Below are positions 7,854 to 16,813 of a DNA stretch of 64,000 nt, in pieces. This DNA is from CAVEFW01 sp963643505 (GTDB taxonomy: Bacteria; Actinomycetota; Coriobacteriia; Coriobacteriales; Eggerthellaceae). Position 1 is the first letter of the stretch; each line of letters starts with the position of its first letter. Where the stretch lies: positions 186,001 through 250,000 of the forward strand of contig CAVIKF010000002.1 of assembly GCA_963643505.1 (NCBI GenBank). The letters are read 5' to 3'. The translations under genes and the position numbers were made by a program. Under the pieces are notes generated by a model. It saw nothing but the letters and a program-made list of their open reading frames with translations, ran no database searches and had not been told where the DNA came from.

Positions 7854-9557
7854 ATGATTGTTGCAAACATGGAAAAGCTCTATCCCTCAGCCAAGATTCT
7901 TGTCCGTGATTGTGTTGCCAGCAGGCTGAACGCCAAGGATGATACGCTTTACTCGTTCGACGAGAACGCGCAGGAGTTCGCCAAGCATTTCATGGGTTGG
8001 GTCGATCTTGCCGAGAACCCTCCTTACCCCATTGCCGAGATCCAAAAATTCGCAGATGAGGCGGTCGAGGCGGGGATCGAGACCGTGTTCCTGATTGGCC
8101 AAGGCGGCAGCACCCAAGCTCCGATGACTTTGACAAAATACAACAAAATCGATCGTAACCGGGTCAACTTCAAGACCCTTGACTCCGATTCCCCGGTCCG
8201 TCTGCGCGGAACGCTTGTGGGAGAGACCTTCGAAAACACCCTGATCCTCGTTTCGTCAAAGAGCGGAGGCACCCTCGAGCCGCGCATGATGTTGAGTGCC
8301 GTGCGCGACGTAATGAGGCAATCGATGTCCGAGGAGGAGATCGTCCGCCATCTCGTTGCCATCACTGACCCTGGCTCCAGCCTCGAGGCGCAGGCCAAGA
8401 AGGAGGGGTGGCATGCGGTGTTTAACGGCGAGCCTACGGTCGGTGGTCGCTTTAGTGCCCTGTCCGTGTTCGGTCTTCTCCCTGCGGCGTTGGCTGGCAT
8501 CAACCTTGCGGCCTTCATTGCCCAAGCTGCAGAGGCAGAGCGCGCGTGTAGCGAGGATTCCATCGACAACCCCGCCATCACCCTTGCTGCCTTCCTTTAT
8601 GACAATTACGTGCTTGGGCGTGATAAATTCAGCTTCCTTACCCCGAAACGTGGCCGCGTGCTCGGCCTTTGGATTGAGCAGTTGGTTGCCGAGTCTTTGG
8701 GGAAGGGGGGCGAAGGCATCCTTCCCAACATCGAGGTCGACACCCTTGTCCTTACGGAGGACCCGGGCGATCGCAGTGTCATCATGTATCAGACGAAAAA
8801 CGACCTGTGGGACGAGCGCAAGAACTTTGAGATGAGCCTTGCTTACGTCGACCAGCGGATTCCTCGCCTCAACTACCGCATCGAGTCCGTGGAAGAGTGT
8901 GCGGATCATTTCGTCATGTGGGAATATGCCGTCTCCATGTGCGCGTATCTTATGAAGGTATGCCCCTTCGACCAACCTGATGTCCAATCGGCAAAGACCG
9001 AGGTGCTTGATATCCTTAAAGAAGGTATGCCGGAGCCGACATTCCAAGAGACCTTTCTTGGCGGGGTCGATATGGGCACGGCGGAGGTGCGTGTCGCCCC
9101 CTGTCTGGGTGAGTGCGAGACGATTGAAGGCGCATTGCGTGCCCTGTTCGGAAGCATACAACCAGGCGACTTCTTTGCCCTCAACGCGTTTTTGCCGTTT
9201 ACGGGAGAAGGTCGACGTGAGGCGCTGGAATCGATTCGCCACGTCGTCGTTGAGAGCAAGGGCATCGTTTCTTGTCTTGAAGTCGGTCCTCGTTATCTCC
9301 ACTCCACCGGCCAACTTCACAAGGGCGGACCGAACAAGGGAGTGTTTTTAATCCTGTCCGCAGACGAGTTGAAGGACGTGCCGCTTGATGAGGATTGCAA
9401 AAGCCTTGGCAATCTTGCAAAGTCCCAAGCGGTTGGCGATTGGCGCGTTCTCGCCGCGCGCGATCGGCGGGCGCTCCATTTGCACCTTCCGGACAACTCT
9501 GGTGTCACGCTTCGCGCGCTATCCCAGCTTGTTGTCAAGATTTTGATGGGAAAGTGA
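7854..9557 (+). CDS. pgi: Glucose-6-phosphate isomerase
   Basis: It interconverts glucose 6-phosphate and fructose 6-phosphate in glycolysis. Sugar-isomerase (SIS) signatures are visible: FLIGQGGSTQAPMTL (about residue 81), LILVSSKSGGTLEPRMM (about 130) and the C-terminal YLHSTGQLHKGGPNKGVF (about 482), which includes the catalytic-loop His/Lys region. At 567 residues it looks like the long form that forms the C-terminal half of transaldolase-PGI fusions, but no transaldolase is attached. ATG 7854 was chosen over a TTG one codon earlier because AAGGA lies six bases before it. The stop overlaps the hypF start by GTGA, so the two are translationally coupled. Confidence 0.9.
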   Translation: MIVANMEKLYPSAKILVRDCVASRLNAKDDTLYSFDENAQEFAKHFMGWVDLAENPPYPIAEIQKFADEAVEAGIETVFLIGQGGSTQAPMTLTKYNKIDRNRVNFKTLDSDSPVRLRGTLVGETFENTLILVSSKSGGTLEPRMMLSAVRDVMRQSMSEEEIVRHLVAITDPGSSLEAQAKKEGWHAVFNGEPTVGGRFSALSVFGLLPAALAGINLAAFIAQAAEAERACSEDSIDNPAITLAAFLYDNYVLGRDKFSFLTPKRGRVLGLWIEQLVAESLGKGGEGILPNIEVDTLVLTEDPGDRSVIMYQTKNDLWDERKNFEMSLAYVDQRIPRLNYRIESVEECADHFVMWEYAVSMCAYLMKVCPFDQPDVQSAKTEVLDILKEGMPEPTFQETFLGGVDMGTAEVRVAPCLGECETIEGALRALFGSIQPGDFFALNAFLPFTGEGRREALESIRHVVVESKGIVSCLEVGPRYLHSTGQLHKGGPNKGVFLILSADELKDVPLDEDCKSLGNLAKSQAVGDWRVLAARDRRALHLHLPDNSGVTLRALSQLVVKILMGK

Positions 9558-11995
9558 TTTCCATAGAAGCGCTTAACCTGCATGTCAAAGGCTTGGTACA
9601 AGGGGTGGGATTCCGCCCCTTTGTCTATCGCGAAGCAAAAAAATACGGCCTTACCGGTTGGGTGTTGAACGCCATTGACGGTGTCCATGTCCACGCGGAA
9701 GGTGACGGTGATAAGCTTGACCGCTTCACGCTCGCTGTCGCTGACGAGGCACCGAGCGCCGCTCACGTCAGCGAGGTGAATATAGAGGAGTGTCCCGTGG
9801 AGGGGTTCGAGGGTTTCGAGATTCGCTTTTCTGACGCTAGCGAGTCCGAACAATCGACGCTGGTCTCTCCCGATATCGCCACATGTGCGGAATGCGAGGC
9901 AGAGCTGTTCGACCCTGAAAACCGCCGATATCGCTATCCGTTTATCAATTGCACGAACTGCGGCCCTCGTTTTACTATCGTTGACCATCTTCCCTACGAC
10001 CGAAAGGCGACCTCCATGGCCACCTTCGAGATGTGTCCGGAGTGTGCTGCTGAGTACGCCGATCCTGCCGACAGGCGTTTTCATGCTCAACCAGACGCCT
10101 GTTTCGAATGCGGTCCCTCCTTGTCGTTTCGCGTGTTGAGGGAAGGAGCATGTGACGGCGTCGCATGTGATGGCATAGATATGTCGCTCGGTAAGACGAC
10201 GTGGGGCGTTTCACGTGAAACGTCGGACGCGATAATCGCTGTGACGGTGGCGATGCTTCGCGCGGGCAAGATAGTGGCGATTAAGGGGCTTGGAGGGTTC
10301 CATCTTGCCTGCGATGCGGACAACCCCGCGGCCGTTGCGACACTGCGAAAGCGCAAACATCGCGACGGCAAGGCTTTTGCGGTAATGATGACAAGCGCAG
10401 AAGATGCAAAAGGCGTCTGTTCCGTGAGCGGCGAGGAACAAAACCACCTGGAAAGCGCTCGACGTCCTATCGTCTTGCTTCGCAAGAAAAAGGATGCGGC
10501 AATTGGCGCAGGTGTGGCGGACGGGCTTACCGAGCTTGGTATAATGCTGCCTTCCACGCCGCTTCAACTGCTGGTCATGCATGACTTTGCAGAAGCGGGC
10601 GGTCGCATGCTCGTCATGACTTCGGGCAACCTCCATGATGAGCCGATTGTCATCGACGATGAGGCCGCGGTTGTAAAACTTGGCTCTATAGCTGACGCCA
10701 TGGTGGGCAACAATCGTCCCATTCTGAGTCGTTTCGACGACTCGGTCCTTCGTTTGATCCATGCGGGCAAAGCGGGAGAGTTTTTGCAGGTCATCCGTCG
10801 TGCTCGCGGCTTTGCTCCGTCCCCTATCGTCCTCCCCGGAAAGGAGGGACCTGTGGGACCGGTCGTCCTCGCGGCGGGTCCGGAGCAAAAAAGCACCCTG
10901 ACGCTGTTGGAGGGTCACCGCGCGTTTGTGTCGCAGCATATTGGCGACCTTGAAGATGCGGATACCTATGATGCCTGGTTTGAGGCAAAACGCCGCACCG
11001 AGAGCCTGTTTGGAGCAAAGCCTGCTGTGGTTGCTGCCGATATGCACCCAAGTTATCTCTCCACCCAATGGGCTGACGGGCAAGATCTTCCTGTTGCCAA
11101 GGTCCAACACCACCATGCCCATGTTGTCGCTGTCCTTGCCGAAAACGGCATCGAGGATGCCGTTTGCGGTATTTCCTTCGACGGGACGGGGTTTGGCGCT
11201 GACGGAGCGGTTTGGGGTGGCGAGGTCTTGTTGAGCAACCAAACGGACTACGAGCGATTTGCCAACTTCGTCTACTTACCTATGCCTGGCGGAGCTGCGG
11301 CTATCAAGAGCCCTTTACGTATGGCTTACGGTATGCTTTGGGCGTTTGACCTGTTGGATCATGAGGCCGCTCGCGGCGTTCTCGAGCGTTTGGGAGATGC
11401 GGCAGACATGCTTGGGCAGATGATCGAGAAAGGGGTCAACACGCCGCAGACCTCATCGGTTGGTCGCCTGTTTGACGCGGTTTCGGCCCTTCTCGGCGTG
11501 TGTGTTTCTCCGAGCTACCAAGGGGAGGGCGCGGTCTTGCTTGAAGCGGCCGCCGCTACGGCGGAGGGTGACCCCAACGAGCGGGACGCTGCGCAACAAC
11601 GCTATGCTGTCGATGTCATAAAGAACACCGCTTCCGAAAAAAGTACTGCTCACGATACGTCCGTGGTGTTGTTTGACGCGGCGCCGACCATTCGGGCGGT
11701 GCTTGACGACATGGTTGCCGGGGTCCCCGTGAACGAGATTGCCTATCGTTTCCACGAGGCGATGGTGGGTGTGGTCGTTCAATCCGCCATCCTGGTTGAT
11801 GCGGTCTACGGAATCAAGACGGTGGCGCTTTCCGGGGGTGTGTTCATGAACCGATTCCTCATGGAACACGCCGTGGAGGAGCTATACGAGCGCGGGTTCG
11901 TCGTTGCCGTGAGTCGCGAGTTGCCGCCTAACGACGGCTCGGTGTCCTTTGGGCAAGCTGTAGTAGTATGGAGACGAGAGATACAAGGAGTGTGA
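9554..11995 (+). CDS. hypF: Carbamoyltransferase HypF, [NiFe]-hydrogenase maturation
   Basis: HypF uses carbamoyl phosphate and ATP to make the thiocarbamate on HypE that becomes the cyanide ligands of [NiFe] hydrogenases. All domains are in order in 813 residues: acylphosphatase-like (about 1-90, GLVQGVGFRPFVYREA), two zinc fingers (CAECEAEL/CTNCG and CPECAAEY/CFECG, about 112-195), a YrdC-like domain (about 225-410, KGLGGFHLACDADN) and a Kae1-like C-terminal domain (HHHAHVVAVLAENG, SFDGTGFG, LSGGVFMNRFL). GTG 9554 is the start: it overlaps the pgi stop (GTGA) and gives the normal HypF N-terminus; the reading frame extends further upstream only inside pgi. A parS-type palindrome lies in the linker before the YrdC domain. 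hypC follows after 7 bases. Confidence 0.95.
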   Translation: MISIEALNLHVKGLVQGVGFRPFVYREAKKYGLTGWVLNAIDGVHVHAEGDGDKLDRFTLAVADEAPSAAHVSEVNIEECPVEGFEGFEIRFSDASESEQSTLVSPDIATCAECEAELFDPENRRYRYPFINCTNCGPRFTIVDHLPYDRKATSMATFEMCPECAAEYADPADRRFHAQPDACFECGPSLSFRVLREGACDGVACDGIDMSLGKTTWGVSRETSDAIIAVTVAMLRAGKIVAIKGLGGFHLACDADNPAAVATLRKRKHRDGKAFAVMMTSAEDAKGVCSVSGEEQNHLESARRPIVLLRKKKDAAIGAGVADGLTELGIMLPSTPLQLLVMHDFAEAGGRMLVMTSGNLHDEPIVIDDEAAVVKLGSIADAMVGNNRPILSRFDDSVLRLIHAGKAGEFLQVIRRARGFAPSPIVLPGKEGPVGPVVLAAGPEQKSTLTLLEGHRAFVSQHIGDLEDADTYDAWFEAKRRTESLFGAKPAVVAADMHPSYLSTQWADGQDLPVAKVQHHHAHVVAVLAENGIEDAVCGISFDGTGFGADGAVWGGEVLLSNQTDYERFANFVYLPMPGGAAAIKSPLRMAYGMLWAFDLLDHEAARGVLERLGDAADMLGQMIEKGVNTPQTSSVGRLFDAVSALLGVCVSPSYQGEGAVLLEAAAATAEGDPNERDAAQQRYAVDVIKNTASEKSTAHDTSVVLFDAAPTIRAVLDDMVAGVPVNEIAYRFHEAMVGVVVQSAILVDAVYGIKTVALSGGVFMNRFLMEHAVEELYERGFVVAVSRELPPNDGSVSFGQAVVVWRREIQGV
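10207..10222. promoter_or_regulatory. parS-type palindrome inside hypF
   Basis: The 16-base sequence CGTTTCACGTGAAACG is a perfect palindrome and contains the full 14-base core GTTTCACGTGAAAC of the bacterial ParB-binding site parS (consensus TGTTTCACGTGAAACA). It encodes V-S-R-E-T in a poorly conserved linker of HypF, so the site could be kept without harming the enzyme. parS sites usually cluster near the replication origin. ParB binding is inferred, not shown. Confidence 0.75.
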
Positions 11996-12002
11996 GAGAG
12001 GT

Positions 12003-12251
12003 ATGTGCCTAGCAATTCCCGCATTGATCGTTTCTATCGATGACGACCGGCTTGCCACGGTCGACATCATGGGCGTGACCCGCACCGCCAGCATCGATTT
12101 GACCCCGCAGGCAAAGGTTGGCGACTATGTTCTTGTTCATGCCGGTTTCGCAATCGAGGTGGTTGACGCGCAATACGCGCAGGAGACGATTGACCTTATC
12201 AAAGAGTTTCCCGATTTGGTGGGCGACGAACTTGTCGCGGCGGCATCATGA
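12003..12251 (+). CDS. hypC: Hydrogenase maturation chaperone HypC
   Basis: HypC carries the Fe(CN)2CO unit with HypD and delivers it to the hydrogenase large subunit precursor. The 82-residue protein starts with the diagnostic MCLAIP, whose Cys2 is the iron ligand, and keeps GDYVLVHAGFAIEVVD (about residues 40-55). Its stop overlaps the hypD start (ATGA), a normal hypC-hypD coupling. GAGAGAG precedes the ATG. Confidence 0.95.
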   Translation: MCLAIPALIVSIDDDRLATVDIMGVTRTASIDLTPQAKVGDYVLVHAGFAIEVVDAQYAQETIDLIKEFPDLVGDELVAAAS

Positions 12252-13327
12252 TGGACCTCAACGCCTTCAAGGACCCGGCTCTTGCCCAAGGCCTGATTCA
12301 GTCTATTGAAAAATTGGCGCCAGAGAGCTGCACGCTCATGGAGGTGTGCGGCACACACACCGTCTCCATCGCTCGCAACGGCATTCGCGACCTCATGCCT
12401 GCGGGCGTCAAGCTTGCGAGCGGTCCAGGGTGTCCGGTATGCGTAACCTCGAACAGGGACATTGATACGGTTATCGCTTTGTCGAGAGTTCCTGGGGTCA
12501 CCATTGCGACCTTTGGAGACATGACGCGCGTCCCGGGTTCGACCTCGAGCCTTTTAGCAGAACAGGCGGACGGCCGCGATGTGTGCATCGTCTATTCGCC
12601 CTTGGACGCCCTCACGCTTGCAAGTGCCCACCCTAAGACCGAGGTCGTGTTCGTGGGTGTGGGCTTCGAGACGACGACTCCCCTTGTCGCGGTTGCGATC
12701 AAGCGTGCCGCCGCCATGGGTCTCAAGAATTTCAGCGTCTTCGGCGCGCATAAGAACATGCCGGGCGCGTTGGAGCAAATCATCAACGATCCCGAGCTTA
12801 ACGTTGACGCGCTTATCCTTCCCGGCCACGTCAGCACCATCATAGGTGTCGAGCCATACCTTTTCCTCGCGGAGAAATATGGAATCCCTGGCGTTATTAC
12901 GGGCTTTGAGCCTGTAGACATCCTGCAGGGTATCGCCATGATCGCGCGTCAGCTCCATGAAGGTCGTGCGGACATCGAGATCGCCTACGCCCGCGGAGTC
13001 ATGCCGGAAGGAAACCCCGTTGCCCGCGCCGCTATCGACGAGGTCTTCGAGACCTGTTCTAGCACTTGGCGCGGACTCGGCGAGATTCCTGGGTCGGGGT
13101 ATCGTATCCGCGAGGAGTTCGCTGCTTTCGATGCGGTACGCAAGTTTGCTCCCGACGTTGAACCGACCCAAGACCCTAAGGGGTGTCGTTGTGGTGATGT
13201 TCTCCGTGCCCACATGGCGCCCAATGAGTGCCCGTTGTTTCGCCGTATTTGTACGCCCGAGAATCCCGTCGGACCTTGTATGGTTTCCAGTGAGGGAAGC
13301 TGTGCAGCCTACTATCGTTACTACTAG
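12248..13327 (+). CDS. hypD: Hydrogenase maturation iron-sulfur protein HypD
   Basis: HypD is the scaffold on which the Fe(CN)2CO centre is assembled with HypC. Family signatures are all visible in 359 residues: EVCGTHTVSIARNG (about 33-46), SGPGCPVCVT (about 60-69), VGVGFETTTP (about 136), LPGHVSTIIG (about 193), and the Cys-rich C-terminus with CRCGDVL and later cysteines for the [4Fe-4S] cluster. ATG 12248 or the next codon ATG 12251 could be used. The usual partners hypE, hypA and hypB are not downstream: the next gene is an unrelated CBS protein, and none of these occurs elsewhere in the window. Confidence 0.95.
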   Translation: MMDLNAFKDPALAQGLIQSIEKLAPESCTLMEVCGTHTVSIARNGIRDLMPAGVKLASGPGCPVCVTSNRDIDTVIALSRVPGVTIATFGDMTRVPGSTSSLLAEQADGRDVCIVYSPLDALTLASAHPKTEVVFVGVGFETTTPLVAVAIKRAAAMGLKNFSVFGAHKNMPGALEQIINDPELNVDALILPGHVSTIIGVEPYLFLAEKYGIPGVITGFEPVDILQGIAMIARQLHEGRADIEIAYARGVMPEGNPVARAAIDEVFETCSSTWRGLGEIPGSGYRIREEFAAFDAVRKFAPDVEPTQDPKGCRCGDVLRAHMAPNECPLFRRICTPENPVGPCMVSSEGSCAAYYRYY

Positions 13328-13350
13328 CATTGCCACTGGAGGCATGTGTC

Positions 13351-14238
13351 GTGATTGACCTTAATCTCATCATTGCCATCGTCGTCACCGCGGTCGTGAC
13401 TGCAACCATTTGCGGGCTCCTTGCCCGTCTACGCCGAATCAAACAGGAAAATCAGACGACCTCTGAAGAGGAGATTCGCGAACTCGTGGCGGAAAACGAG
13501 GAGCTCGCCGAGGACGAGAAACGCATGATTCACGAGATCATTGACCTCGGCGATATGAAGGCAAGCGAGGCTATGCAGCCCCGTGTCGACATCATTGCCG
13601 TCGAGGACACGGAGACGGTTCTCGCGGCGCTTGAGCGGATGCAGGGCACGGGCTTTTCCCGCCTCCCCCTCTACCACGGCGACATCGACCAGATCACCGG
13701 TCTCGTCCACTATAAGGACCTCGTTCCCGCGTTGCTTGATCGCCGCCTCGATGACCCTGTCGGGAAATATGCATACGAGGCGTTGTATGTCCCTGAGACA
13801 AAGAGCCTCATTCCGCTGCTCTCCGAGATGCAGGGCAAACACCAACAGATGGCGCTTGTCGTTGACGAGTACGGCGGAACGGGCGGTCTTATCACCGTTG
13901 AGGACATCGTTGAGGAGATTGTTGGCGAGATCACGGACGAGTCGGACCGTGAAGGTACCTATTTGCGCGTTGTGCGCGAGGGAGAGTGGGTGGCGGATGG
14001 TCGCTTCCCCATCGAAGACGCTCTCAAGATGGGATGGCCGGTCGAGGAGTCTGACGATTACGAGACTCTTGCGGGATGGCTTATGTGCGAAGTGGATTCG
14101 GTTCCCCAAGCAGGAACGGTCATCACGTCCGGCGCCTTCACGTTCAAGATCGAGGGAATGAGACGACGCAGGATTCAGCTTGTCAGGGTCAAAAGGGCGG
14201 AGCTTGAGGAGACTCTGCGGGAAGAAAGCGACGCCTAA
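13351..14238 (+). CDS. CBS-domain CorC/HlyC-type protein, short form
   Basis: A 295-residue protein with one N-terminal membrane segment (about residues 4-22), a CBS pair (about 62-180, with MQPRVDIIAVEDTETV and VVDEYGGTGGLITVEDIVEEIVGEI) and a CorC_HlyC C-terminal domain (about 205-285). Related proteins (CorC, YhdP, TlyC) act in magnesium/cobalt transport or membrane integrity, and most carry a three- or four-helix CNNM membrane domain that is missing here. GTG 13351 is preceded by TGGAGG at an 8-base spacing; a TTG at 13330 in the same frame has no such site. Its role is uncertain beyond the fold. Confidence 0.85.
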   Translation: MIDLNLIIAIVVTAVVTATICGLLARLRRIKQENQTTSEEEIRELVAENEELAEDEKRMIHEIIDLGDMKASEAMQPRVDIIAVEDTETVLAALERMQGTGFSRLPLYHGDIDQITGLVHYKDLVPALLDRRLDDPVGKYAYEALYVPETKSLIPLLSEMQGKHQQMALVVDEYGGTGGLITVEDIVEEIVGEITDESDREGTYLRVVREGEWVADGRFPIEDALKMGWPVEESDDYETLAGWLMCEVDSVPQAGTVITSGAFTFKIEGMRRRRIQLVRVKRAELEETLREESDA

Positions 14239-14314
14239 CCGTCTAAGCTTAACGGGTGCTGCGTGGCGGCGAATGGGGTTTTTGTGCGCCTGAATCGGGT
14301 CGTATGGGTTGAGA

Positions 14315-14343
14315 TTGTGTCTCATCTGCAATTTTAGTATAAT
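14315..14343 (+). promoter_or_regulatory. Promoter before the secreted lysozyme-like gene
   Basis: TTGTGT (14315-14320), a 17-base spacer and a perfect TATAAT (14338-14343) predict a transcript with a leader of about 130 bases. The rest of the 243-base gap shows no recognisable riboswitch. Confidence 0.65.
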
Positions 14344-14481
14344 AACGACACTTTAATTGAAAACACGTATTGCGCAGCAACAAACGAACCCTAAACACAC
14401 TACCTAAAACAGCTTAAATCGACTACCTGCTGGGGCCGTTGGAGAGCGGTCTTTTCGCGTGCGTTGCGAGAAGGACAGAGA

Positions 14482-15273
14482 GTGGTTAAGAGGGGCAATA
14501 CCAAAGCTACGCCTAGGCGCGTGAAGGCGGGAAGGCCTTCGGTTGCGTTGGTCGCCGGTGCAACGGTGGCTGTTGCTTTGACGATAGGTGGATTCGGTCT
14601 CGCATCTGCGGACAACGGTCTCGGCACGATCGAAGACTTCGGTTTGGTCCAGTATTCTTCTGCTGTCGCTCCTGTTGGACAACTTTTCAACACAAGTACG
14701 TTCGAGAACAACCAAACCTCTCCTGTGAGTTTTGATGTTTCCGCCGCTGCCACGCAAGCTGAGGCCGATCGTGCAGCCCAAATCGCTGAGCAGGAACGCG
14801 CTATGCGCGAGGCTGAGGTTGCTTGTCGCGAGCAGGCTTTGGCGGCTGAGTCGAAGTGGCTCGCTTGCAGTGATCGTCCCATCGATTTCGAGTCGGTTGA
14901 TTGGAGCGTGAGCCGCGAGGAGTTTATCTCGACATGGACGTCCCGCATCGATGCGTTCCTTAAGGGCACGGAGCTCGAGGGGTGTGGCGAGGCTTTTGCC
15001 ACCGCCGCTTGGGAGAATGGGGTGGACCCCCGCTTCTCCCCTGCAGTCTCTATGACGGAGAGCGGTTGCGGAGCGATATGCTTCCTTCCCCATAACGCTT
15101 GGGGTTGGGGGTCTTCTTCTTGGGGTAGCTGGGAAGAGGCAATCGCTGACCATGTCGCCGGTCTTGCGAAGGGATATGGCTACAGCCTGACAATGAGCGG
15201 CGCCGCTATGTATTGTCCTCCCAACACCGCTTATTGGTATTCGACGGTCCAGTCTCAAATCAAGCTCATCTAG
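14482..15273 (+). CDS. Secreted protein with lysozyme/transglycosylase-like C-terminal domain
   Basis: The protein (263 residues) has a signal peptide: KRGNTK... then a hydrophobic stretch VALVAGATVAVALTIGGFG and a likely cleavage after LASA (about residue 47). A short helical Ala/Glu/Arg-rich region follows, then a C-terminal domain (about 140-263) with FATAAWENGVDPRFSPAV, SMTESGCGAICF, NAWGWGSSSWGSWEEAI and HVAGLAKGYGYS. This pattern resembles glucosaminidase/lytic transglycosylase-like domains of secreted wall hydrolases, with ESGCG holding a possible catalytic Glu. GTG 14482 has AAGGA at 6 bases; TTG 14464 does not. Peptidoglycan as substrate is an inference. Confidence 0.75.
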   Translation: MVKRGNTKATPRRVKAGRPSVALVAGATVAVALTIGGFGLASADNGLGTIEDFGLVQYSSAVAPVGQLFNTSTFENNQTSPVSFDVSAAATQAEADRAAQIAEQERAMREAEVACREQALAAESKWLACSDRPIDFESVDWSVSREEFISTWTSRIDAFLKGTELEGCGEAFATAAWENGVDPRFSPAVSMTESGCGAICFLPHNAWGWGSSSWGSWEEAIADHVAGLAKGYGYSLTMSGAAMYCPPNTAYWYSTVQSQIKLI

Positions 15274-15378
15274 ACCCATCTGAGGCGCCCAGGTACCTTT
15301 GTTGCAGTATCCTGTATGAATCACAAGAAAGCCCCAGGGCTTGTGTCTTGGTGACTTGTTGGCCCTCAGGAGGATTAC

Positions 15379-16038
15379 ATGAGCAACGTCATCGTCGTCG
15401 GGTGCGGTCGCGTCGGTTCGCAGTTGGCGATTCTTCTTTCAAACAACGGAGATAATGTCTGCGTCATCGACCGCTCTGCGGAATCTTTTTCCAACCTAGG
15501 ACGTGGGTTCAACGGCACAACAGTCCAAGGTATCGGTTTTGACGAGTCCGTTTTGATCCGTGCCGGCATCGAGGAATGTGACGTTTTGGCTGCGGTGACC
15601 CAATACGACAACGCTAACCTGATGGCGGCTGAAGTGGGGAGCAAGCTGTTCGACGTCCCCCATGTGATTGCCCGTCTTTACAATCCCGACCACGAGCGTG
15701 CCTACATGCAGCTTGGTTTGGACTACGTGTGCGGGACCTCTCTTGTCGCGGAGGACATCTTCTCCAAGATCGTTTCCGGACACGGGTCGCACCTGGATAC
15801 GTTTGGTGACTTTGAGGTTTTGCGTTTTTCCCTCAATCTCAACGGCCTTGACCGTACGAGCATCGCCGTCAAGGAGATGGAGAAGGAGCACGACATCCGC
15901 ATCGTCGCGTTCGAGCGCAGCGATGGTTCCGCGTCGTCGATTCCGGCCAGAGATTCGGTTCTCCGTCATGGTGACTTGGTTTTGGCATGCGTTCGTCGCG
16001 ACTTGATCAAATCCTTTGCGAAGTACATTCAAGACTAG
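15379..16038 (+). CDS. TrkA-type potassium channel regulatory protein (first of two)
   Basis: A 219-residue cytosolic gating subunit for Trk/Ktr potassium uptake. The N-terminal RCK domain binds nucleotide through VVGCGRVGSQLA (about residues 6-17) and has the acidic end CVIDRS; the C-terminal part (about 140-219) is a TrkA_C domain. CAGGAGG precedes the ATG. A second TrkA protein of the same length follows after 32 bases, so together they make one RCK pair, as in split TrkA proteins. The probable membrane partner trkH is 7 kb downstream, not adjacent. Confidence 0.88.
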   Translation: MSNVIVVGCGRVGSQLAILLSNNGDNVCVIDRSAESFSNLGRGFNGTTVQGIGFDESVLIRAGIEECDVLAAVTQYDNANLMAAEVGSKLFDVPHVIARLYNPDHERAYMQLGLDYVCGTSLVAEDIFSKIVSGHGSHLDTFGDFEVLRFSLNLNGLDRTSIAVKEMEKEHDIRIVAFERSDGSASSIPARDSVLRHGDLVLACVRRDLIKSFAKYIQD

Positions 16039-16070
16039 TGAGAAAGCCTTTCGAGAGGACGTGAATTCCT

Positions 16071-16736
16071 GTGTATGTAGTCATTGTAGGCGGTGGTATG
16101 GTTGGCATGTATCTCGCCCAGACCATGCTCAAGTCCGGCAACGAGGTTGCCATCATCGAACAGGATACTGAGACGGCGGACAATCTGTCTGTGGAGCTCG
16201 AAGGTGATTATCTCGTTATCCAAGGTGACGGATGTGATTCGCGTTTCCAAGAGGATGCTGGTGTGCGTCGTGCCGACGTGTTGGTTGCCGTTACCGGACA
16301 AGATGACGTAAATCTTGTCGCGTGTGAGATCGCAATGCGCATCTTCCAAACCAATCGCGTCATCGCCCGTGTCAACAACCCGAAAAACCAACGCATCTTT
16401 CGCGCGTTGGGAATCGAGGCGATTTCGAGCACGCCTCTCATTGCGAACCTCATCGAGGAGGAGGCGTTGCTTGGCGGTGTGAGCGTCGCAACGTCCCTTG
16501 CGCATGGCAATGTTGCGTTGTCCGAGGTCAATGTGCGACTCAAGCGCTATCCCGAAGGCGTGCTGGCTCAAGAGGTCGCCCTCCCGGAAGGGAGCCTCAT
16601 CGTCGCGGTGTCCTCGTCTCGCGAGGAGGTTGAGGTTGTTGGCGACGAGACCATGTTGATGCCGGGAGACAAGGCGATTGTCGCAGCGGACACAGAGGTC
16701 ATGCCCGAGGTCCGTGCAATCCTGCGTTCCATGTAG
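16071..16736 (+). CDS. TrkA-type potassium channel regulatory protein (second of two)
   Basis: The 221-residue paralogue of the preceding protein. The Rossmann motif IVGGGMVGMYLA (residues 5-16) and EQDTET after strand 2 indicate NAD(H)/ATP binding; DVLVAVTGQDDVNLVACEIA is the conserved RCK core, and residues about 140-221 form TrkA_C. It starts with GTG; GAGAGGAC lies rather far (about 11 bases) upstream. The two proteins are only moderately similar, so a hetero-oligomeric gating ring is likely. Confidence 0.88.
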   Translation: MYVVIVGGGMVGMYLAQTMLKSGNEVAIIEQDTETADNLSVELEGDYLVIQGDGCDSRFQEDAGVRRADVLVAVTGQDDVNLVACEIAMRIFQTNRVIARVNNPKNQRIFRALGIEAISSTPLIANLIEEEALLGGVSVATSLAHGNVALSEVNVRLKRYPEGVLAQEVALPEGSLIVAVSSSREEVEVVGDETMLMPGDKAIVAADTEVMPEVRAILRSM

Positions 16737-16813
16737 ACACCCAGTCCCCAAGTTTTTGGGTGACTGATAGAATAAGGGCACGTAGGGTAGACAAAAGAGA
16801 GGGAGCTATCTGG

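Noticed and set aside
15318..15350. A small hairpin (AAGCC/GGCTT) before the first trkA gene as a terminator.
   Set aside because: The stem is only five pairs and no T-run follows.
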